From CAURMH01 sp963525745 (lineage in GTDB: Bacteria; Pseudomonadota; Gammaproteobacteria; Enterobacterales; Pasteurellaceae), in the NCBI GenBank assembly GCA_963525745.1, contig CAURMH010000008.1, forward strand, positions 1 to 37,077: a stretch of 37,077 nucleotides of DNA. The letters are read 5' to 3'. A program made the translations under genes and the position numbers. Below the pieces are notes generated by a model. The model made no database searches, was not told where the DNA came from, and saw only the letters and a program-made list of their open reading frames with translations. Shown piece by piece: positions 33,273 to 37,077 of this stretch (position 1 is its first letter; each line of letters begins with the position of its first letter).

Positions 33273-34607
33273 ATGAATAAGTCAAATTTTATCTTTAATA
33301 ATAATACTCAAGCTTTTATTATATTTATACTATTTATATATAGTTTTATATACATGACTGGTCAACTATCTACGCCTTATATAAGGCATGATGACTGGGA
33401 GTATATGACGTATCTATTACCAGATATGCCACATCATGGTACGCCTCTAGATAAAACTTTGTGGGAAGGTCGCTGGGTTAACTACCTATGGTCTTTCATT
33501 GCCAGAGATTTCTTGGTAAACACTAATTATCTTTTATTTATTATTGGATATAGTCTATTTTGTTGGACTATTGGTATGTCTTTTGCAACAGGAATATTTA
33601 GTAGATTTCTTATTTCATTGATTGCGTTCTTCTGTCCTGCATATGTTGATTTATCTTTTTGGCCTGCCACTTTAACACCATCAGTGTGGATAGCATTTTT
33701 TTTGTTATTATTTAATTATTTTTGTAAAAATAAATTATATATTTTTCCTATAATGATAACATTTGCTATATTGATAATGTCGTATGCTCCATTAATATCA
33801 GTATGTTTTCTATTATTAACATTAGATTCGAGAAGAACAGTAAACGATAATATTAAATTATCAATAACTTACTATGTTGGATATTTACTAGGGGTTATTT
33901 TTGTCTATATATTAAATTATAAATATCATGGTTTTTTAGGAGTGAAAATTGCTGATTGGCGACATCCTAATCCTATTCATTCTTTTGACAATGTGATAGA
34001 AAATACCCAAAAAACTATTTTTTTCTTTAAAGACTTAATATCTAATAATATAGGTTCAATATTAATATCTTCTATATTAATGATATTATTATTCAATGAA
34101 GGGCATAAAAAGCAAGTTATTACTTTTATAGGTTCTATGTTTTTAGTTATTTCATTAGAATCTGCCTTATCAATTTATACTGGAGTAGATATCCCTGATA
34201 GATCTCTTATCTGGCCATGGTACTTCTTTTTATCTGTTATAATACTCACATTTAGATTTGCTAGCACCGTAAAACTTATATTAGCTACTGTTCTAATCCT
34301 TACACTATTATACACTGGTATGGAACGATGGTACGGATTTTATACTTATGAATCGAAACATGCTAGATTTGAAAATGTATTAGGTGGAATACTAAAAACA
34401 CAAGATCAAGAGCAGGTTTATATTTGTGGCGATACAAAGAATATTAAAGGATTAGGTAATAGAGAACTGAAAGCACTAACATTATCAATTTGGAAAAAAG
34501 ATGGAATTTATCTTAAACAAGGTGATGAGAAAGAATGTAGCTTGCTATCAGACAAATCTTTAGGATTACATAAAATAAATGAAAAAACCTTTTATAAATT
34601 ATATTAA
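33273..34607 (+). CDS. GT-C (GtrII-like) membrane glycosyltransferase
   Basis: A 445-residue protein with about ten hydrophobic helices and a C-terminal soluble tail of about 75 residues. After the first helix comes RHDDWEYMTYL (D40, D41) and then EGRWVNYLW (65-72). An acidic pair in the first periplasmic loop plus a GRW motif is typical of GtrII-like GT-C enzymes, which use polyprenyl-phosphate sugars in the periplasm. I prefer the ATG at 33273 over the GTG at 33258. It is the most AT-rich gene of the window and differs from the flanking SDR and GlfT2-like genes, suggesting separate acquisition. Sugar and acceptor are unknown. Confidence 0.7.
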   Translation: MNKSNFIFNNNTQAFIIFILFIYSFIYMTGQLSTPYIRHDDWEYMTYLLPDMPHHGTPLDKTLWEGRWVNYLWSFIARDFLVNTNYLLFIIGYSLFCWTIGMSFATGIFSRFLISLIAFFCPAYVDLSFWPATLTPSVWIAFFLLLFNYFCKNKLYIFPIMITFAILIMSYAPLISVCFLLLTLDSRRTVNDNIKLSITYYVGYLLGVIFVYILNYKYHGFLGVKIADWRHPNPIHSFDNVIENTQKTIFFFKDLISNNIGSILISSILMILLFNEGHKKQVITFIGSMFLVISLESALSIYTGVDIPDRSLIWPWYFFLSVIILTFRFASTVKLILATVLILTLLYTGMERWYGFYTYESKHARFENVLGGILKTQDQEQVYICGDTKNIKGLGNRELKALTLSIWKKDGIYLKQGDEKECSLLSDKSLGLHKINEKTFYKLY

Positions 34608-34654
34608 TAGATTTTATCGTTTATTAATAACTGATACCCAAACTATCAAGATAG

Positions 34655-35068
34655 GCTAATCAATTAAAACTAGATGATGAAGTTAATTTTATGGTAGCTA
34701 AAGAAAGCTCTAGAGACTGCTCCTCCTTACCTCCAACAGTATCTGATAAAAATGTTGCTTTAAAACTTATAAAACATACGAATAACACCGATACTGTTGA
34801 ACTTGGTTCTAGGTATCAAACGGTCGCTTTAGTTTTCCCAAGGGTTTGGTGGCATGGATATACGGCTAAATTTAACGGAATGCCGCTTCCGGTTACGACA
34901 GATGATTCCAAAATATTAGTCAGAGTCGATGTGCCTGCCGGGCAAGAAGGGCGGTTAGAATTAGCTTACTTTCCTTCTACTTGGACTAAGCTATGGGGAC
35001 TTCCATTAATTTCTATTCTTCTGATGAGTGGATTAATACTATTTTTAACTAAAAGAAAATCTGTTTAA
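34655..35068 (+). pseudogene. C-terminal remnant of a GT-C/YfhO-like membrane protein
   Basis: From just after an in-frame stop (34652-34654) the frame runs to 35068. The first ATG is at 34691 and has no good ribosome site. The last part, FPRVWWHGYTAKFNGMPLPV, then RVDVPAGQEGRLELAYFPSTW and one membrane helix (LPLISILLMSGLILFL), is the usual C-terminal end of YfhO-like polytopic proteins: a beta-sandwich plus final helix. The many N-terminal helices and catalytic loop are absent. It looks like the surviving tail of an older enzyme replaced by the GT-C gene at 33273. It could still be expressed as a 125-residue protein. Confidence 0.65.
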
Positions 35069-35096
35069 CTAACAACAAATAAAGGACGATAAATAA

Positions 35097-36848
35097 ATGA
35101 GTTATATTTTACAACGTGCTGTTTTTCCAACTTTTTCTTTATGTTCGGAAAGAGATCTCTATTTTAGATTTAATGATCTTGTCGATTTGGATATGAATAC
35201 TTCTGTCCTCATGTTAAGACCTAAAGGACGATTATTTACAGATACTTATTTTAATAGCGTCAGTGTCGGCAAGTGGAAACGACATACGACTGTAAATGAT
35301 TTAAACCTTACCATAAAATTTAAAGGAAAAATTAAGATTACTTGGTTTTTACATCGCCCTCACTTTAGTGGACGAATTCTGGCAGAAAATTATCTTACCA
35401 GTAAAGGTCTTAAAGAAATTTCTGTTCCTTTAGAATTTTGGGGAAATTTGGAAGATGGCATGCTGGTCTTTGATATCGAAGCATTGGAAGAAACGCAAGT
35501 TGTCGACTTCTATTATTGGACAAATACACCTCCAACAAATAAAGTGAAATTAGGTATCGTTATAACGCATTTTAATCGCCAAAAATATGTTTTACCTGCA
35601 ATTGCCCGATTAAAGGAACAGCTCTTGGATTTACCTGAATTTAAAGATCGCGTTTCCTTATTTGTCGTTGATAATAGCCAAAATTTACCGCCAATCGAAA
35701 ACGTCACGATTATTCCGAATGAAAATTTAGGCGGCGCCGGTGGATTTAGCCGTGGATTATTAACCTTAAAAGAAAGTAAAGATTATACGCACTGCCTATT
35801 TATGGATGATGATGCATCTTGTGAAGTGGACGGAATTAAGCGCACACTTGCTCTATTAACTTACGCAAAAGATAAAGAATTAGCCGTAGGCGGAGCAATG
35901 TTACGTGAAGAAACCATGTATTTACAATACGAAAACGGTGCGAGATTTGACGGCTTATTACATCCGAATAAAGCCGGCTTAGATTTACGCCAACAAAATA
36001 GTTGTATTGTTAATGAATTTGAAGAACGTATTGATTTTTGCGGTTGGTGGTTCTTTGCCTTCCCTCTTTCAAAAGTAAAACATTTGGCCTTCCCTTTCTT
36101 TGTACGTGGCGATGATATTGGTTTCGGATTAGCCCATAAATTTAATATTATTACGCTAAATGGAATATCCTCGTGGCAAGGCGATTTTGCTTTGAAACAT
36201 AATCCGCTCACGGTTTATTTAGATAATCGTCATCAAATAATGCAACACTTTCATCACGGTGATGATGAAGGATTAAAAAATCTACTATTGATTACCGCAA
36301 GAATGTTTATGCATAATCTGTTGACTTATCACTATGAAACAGCAGAGGCGATTATTTATTCAATTCAAGATGCAACAAAAGGCAAAGACTTTTGGAAAGA
36401 AAATGTCAACATGGTTGAAAAAAGAAAACAAATTTCGGCACTTGCCAAACATGAAAAACCTGAAGATATTTCCCTTGACTTATTTGCCGGTGCGATGGGC
36501 GGAAATCCACATGAAGGAAGAATGGCAAGATTATTCCGCTGGGCGACCTTAAACGGCCATTTATTGCCTACTATTTTCTTTAAGAAAGGCTACGTTTGGC
36601 AGGATAAAGGTCATTCTCACTTAAGGGAAATTTATCGTTTTAAACGTGTGTTATATATTCACCGCCCTTCCAACAAAGGATTTGTATTAAAACACAATAA
36701 AAAGAAATTTTTCTCTTTACTTTTCTCTTATTTATGTGCAGTTTACAAATTGGCTAAAAATTATAAGAGACTAAAAAAAGAATATGCTGAATCTTATGAC
36801 GAACTAACCAGCCCTGAATTCTGGAAAAAACAATTTAAAACAAAATAA
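35097..36848 (+). CDS. GlfT2-like galactofuranosyltransferase
   Basis: A 583-residue protein of the GlfT2 type, the enzyme that polymerises galactofuranose from UDP-Galf in mycobacteria. It has an N-terminal beta-rich domain (1-150), a GT-A domain and a helical C-terminal domain. Key positions are GGAGGFSRG (212-220), the metal-binding DDD (237-239), GWWFF (316-320), RGDDIGFG (337-344) with the likely base D339/D340, and WQGDFALKH (360-368) with H368. The DDD, W and DD-H set parallels known GlfT2 residues. AAAGGACG precedes the ATG. glf, which makes its donor, follows after 14 bases. Confidence 0.88.
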   Translation: MSYILQRAVFPTFSLCSERDLYFRFNDLVDLDMNTSVLMLRPKGRLFTDTYFNSVSVGKWKRHTTVNDLNLTIKFKGKIKITWFLHRPHFSGRILAENYLTSKGLKEISVPLEFWGNLEDGMLVFDIEALEETQVVDFYYWTNTPPTNKVKLGIVITHFNRQKYVLPAIARLKEQLLDLPEFKDRVSLFVVDNSQNLPPIENVTIIPNENLGGAGGFSRGLLTLKESKDYTHCLFMDDDASCEVDGIKRTLALLTYAKDKELAVGGAMLREETMYLQYENGARFDGLLHPNKAGLDLRQQNSCIVNEFEERIDFCGWWFFAFPLSKVKHLAFPFFVRGDDIGFGLAHKFNIITLNGISSWQGDFALKHNPLTVYLDNRHQIMQHFHHGDDEGLKNLLLITARMFMHNLLTYHYETAEAIIYSIQDATKGKDFWKENVNMVEKRKQISALAKHEKPEDISLDLFAGAMGGNPHEGRMARLFRWATLNGHLLPTIFFKKGYVWQDKGHSHLREIYRFKRVLYIHRPSNKGFVLKHNKKKFFSLLFSYLCAVYKLAKNYKRLKKEYAESYDELTSPEFWKKQFKTK

Positions 36849-36862
36849 AAAGGTAACAACAA

Positions 36863-37077
36863 ATGAAAAAATTTCTTTTTGTGGGCGCCGGTTTCTCTAA
36901 TGCGGTTATTGCTCGAGAACTCGCTGAACAAGGCCATCAAACCACTGTCATTGATTTACGTAACCATGTCGCAGGAAATTGCCATTCTGAGCGTGATCCT
37001 GAAACTGATGTTATGGTTCATATTTATGGGCCGCATATTTTTCACACCGATAATGAACGGGTTTGGAATTATGTAAA
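36863..37077 (+). CDS. glf: UDP-galactopyranose mutase (N-terminal part)
   Basis: The gene runs off the right edge after 71 codons. Glf converts UDP-galactopyranose to UDP-galactofuranose using reduced FAD. The start MKKFLFVGAGFSNAVIAREL carries the FAD-binding GxGxxNAVxA loop, followed by VIDLRNHVAGNCHSERD and the diagnostic VHIYGPHIFHTDNERVWNYV, with its catalytic-site histidine. Another frame over this stretch, starting at 36879, is a shadow. The ATG at 36863 has AAAAAGGTAACAACAA before it. Confidence 0.95.
   Translation, partial: MKKFLFVGAGFSNAVIARELAEQGHQTTVIDLRNHVAGNCHSERDPETDVMVHIYGPHIFHTDNERVWNYV

Noticed and set aside
36879..37076. Open frame over the start of glf
   Set aside because: It is another frame of the glf gene; the glf frame carries clear family motifs.
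1..37077. CRISPR arrays, tRNA or rRNA genes, prophage genes
   Set aside because: No regularly spaced repeats, tRNA cloverleaf or rRNA sequence was recognised, and no phage structural genes are present.

Overview
The window comes from a Pasteurellaceae chromosome, most likely Aggregatibacter or a close Haemophilus relative. The 9-base Haemophilus-type DNA uptake signal AAGTGCGGT occurs 20 times as a perfect match between 2047 and 28582. The core genes read like their H. influenzae and E. coli counterparts, including trpE-trpG-tautomerase-trpD, infC-rpmI-rplT and xseB-ispA-dxs. The genus is an inference; no rRNA or tRNA gene is present to fix it.

Layout. (1) 1-665: end of an IS200/IS605-type element with a complete tnpA and a divergent tnpB cut by the window edge. 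(2) 765-2026: ttcA-tusE, tRNA thiolation. (3) 2151-8496: a compact surface-polysaccharide locus in two divergent arms. The leftward arm encodes a GT25 enzyme, a Wzy/ligase-like membrane protein, a GT2 enzyme and a DUF4422 enzyme; the rightward arm encodes a Wzx-like flippase and a pyruvyl transferase-like protein. (4) 8543-17661: housekeeping genes (a BamE/OmpA-like lipoprotein, sohB, asnS, can, argH, xseB-ispA-dxs). (5) 17846-18584: an XRE repressor and a small membrane protein facing apart across two operator-like repeats. (6) 18632-23111: rplT, rpmI, infC (ATT start), an orphan glycosyltransferase, and thrS with a leader hairpin that mimics the tRNA-Thr anticodon arm. (7) 23405-28750: azoR, a second DUF4422 glycosyltransferase, then trpE-trpG-(tautomerase-like)-trpD behind a TrpR-type operator. 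A MITE-like element sits at the 3' end of trpG. (8) 28864-37077: an AT-rich, uptake-signal-free polysaccharide operon that runs off the window.

The last operon is the most unusual part. It encodes an ABC polysaccharide exporter (Wzm/Wzt), a HAD phosphatase fused to a UbiA prenyltransferase, an SMR-like four-helix membrane protein, an SDR epimerase, a GtrII-like GT-C membrane enzyme, a decayed C-terminal piece of another GT-C/YfhO-like protein, a GlfT2-like galactofuranosyltransferase and Glf (UDP-galactopyranose mutase). Glf, GlfT2, a UbiA phosphoribosyltransferase and a Wzm/Wzt pair are also the signature parts of the mycobacterial arabinogalactan pathway. My working model is a galactofuranose polymer built in the cytoplasm and exported by Wzm/Wzt. 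A polyprenyl-phosphate-linked sugar, probably a pentofuranose, would be made by HAD-UbiA, flipped by the SMR protein and attached in the periplasm by the GT-C enzyme. This is inference from family membership and gene order.

No gap between genes exceeds about 300 bases. The larger gaps (134-176, 594-764, 17662-17845, 19998-20228, 23112-23404, 24818-24991, 27158-27345) are described as sites where something is visible.
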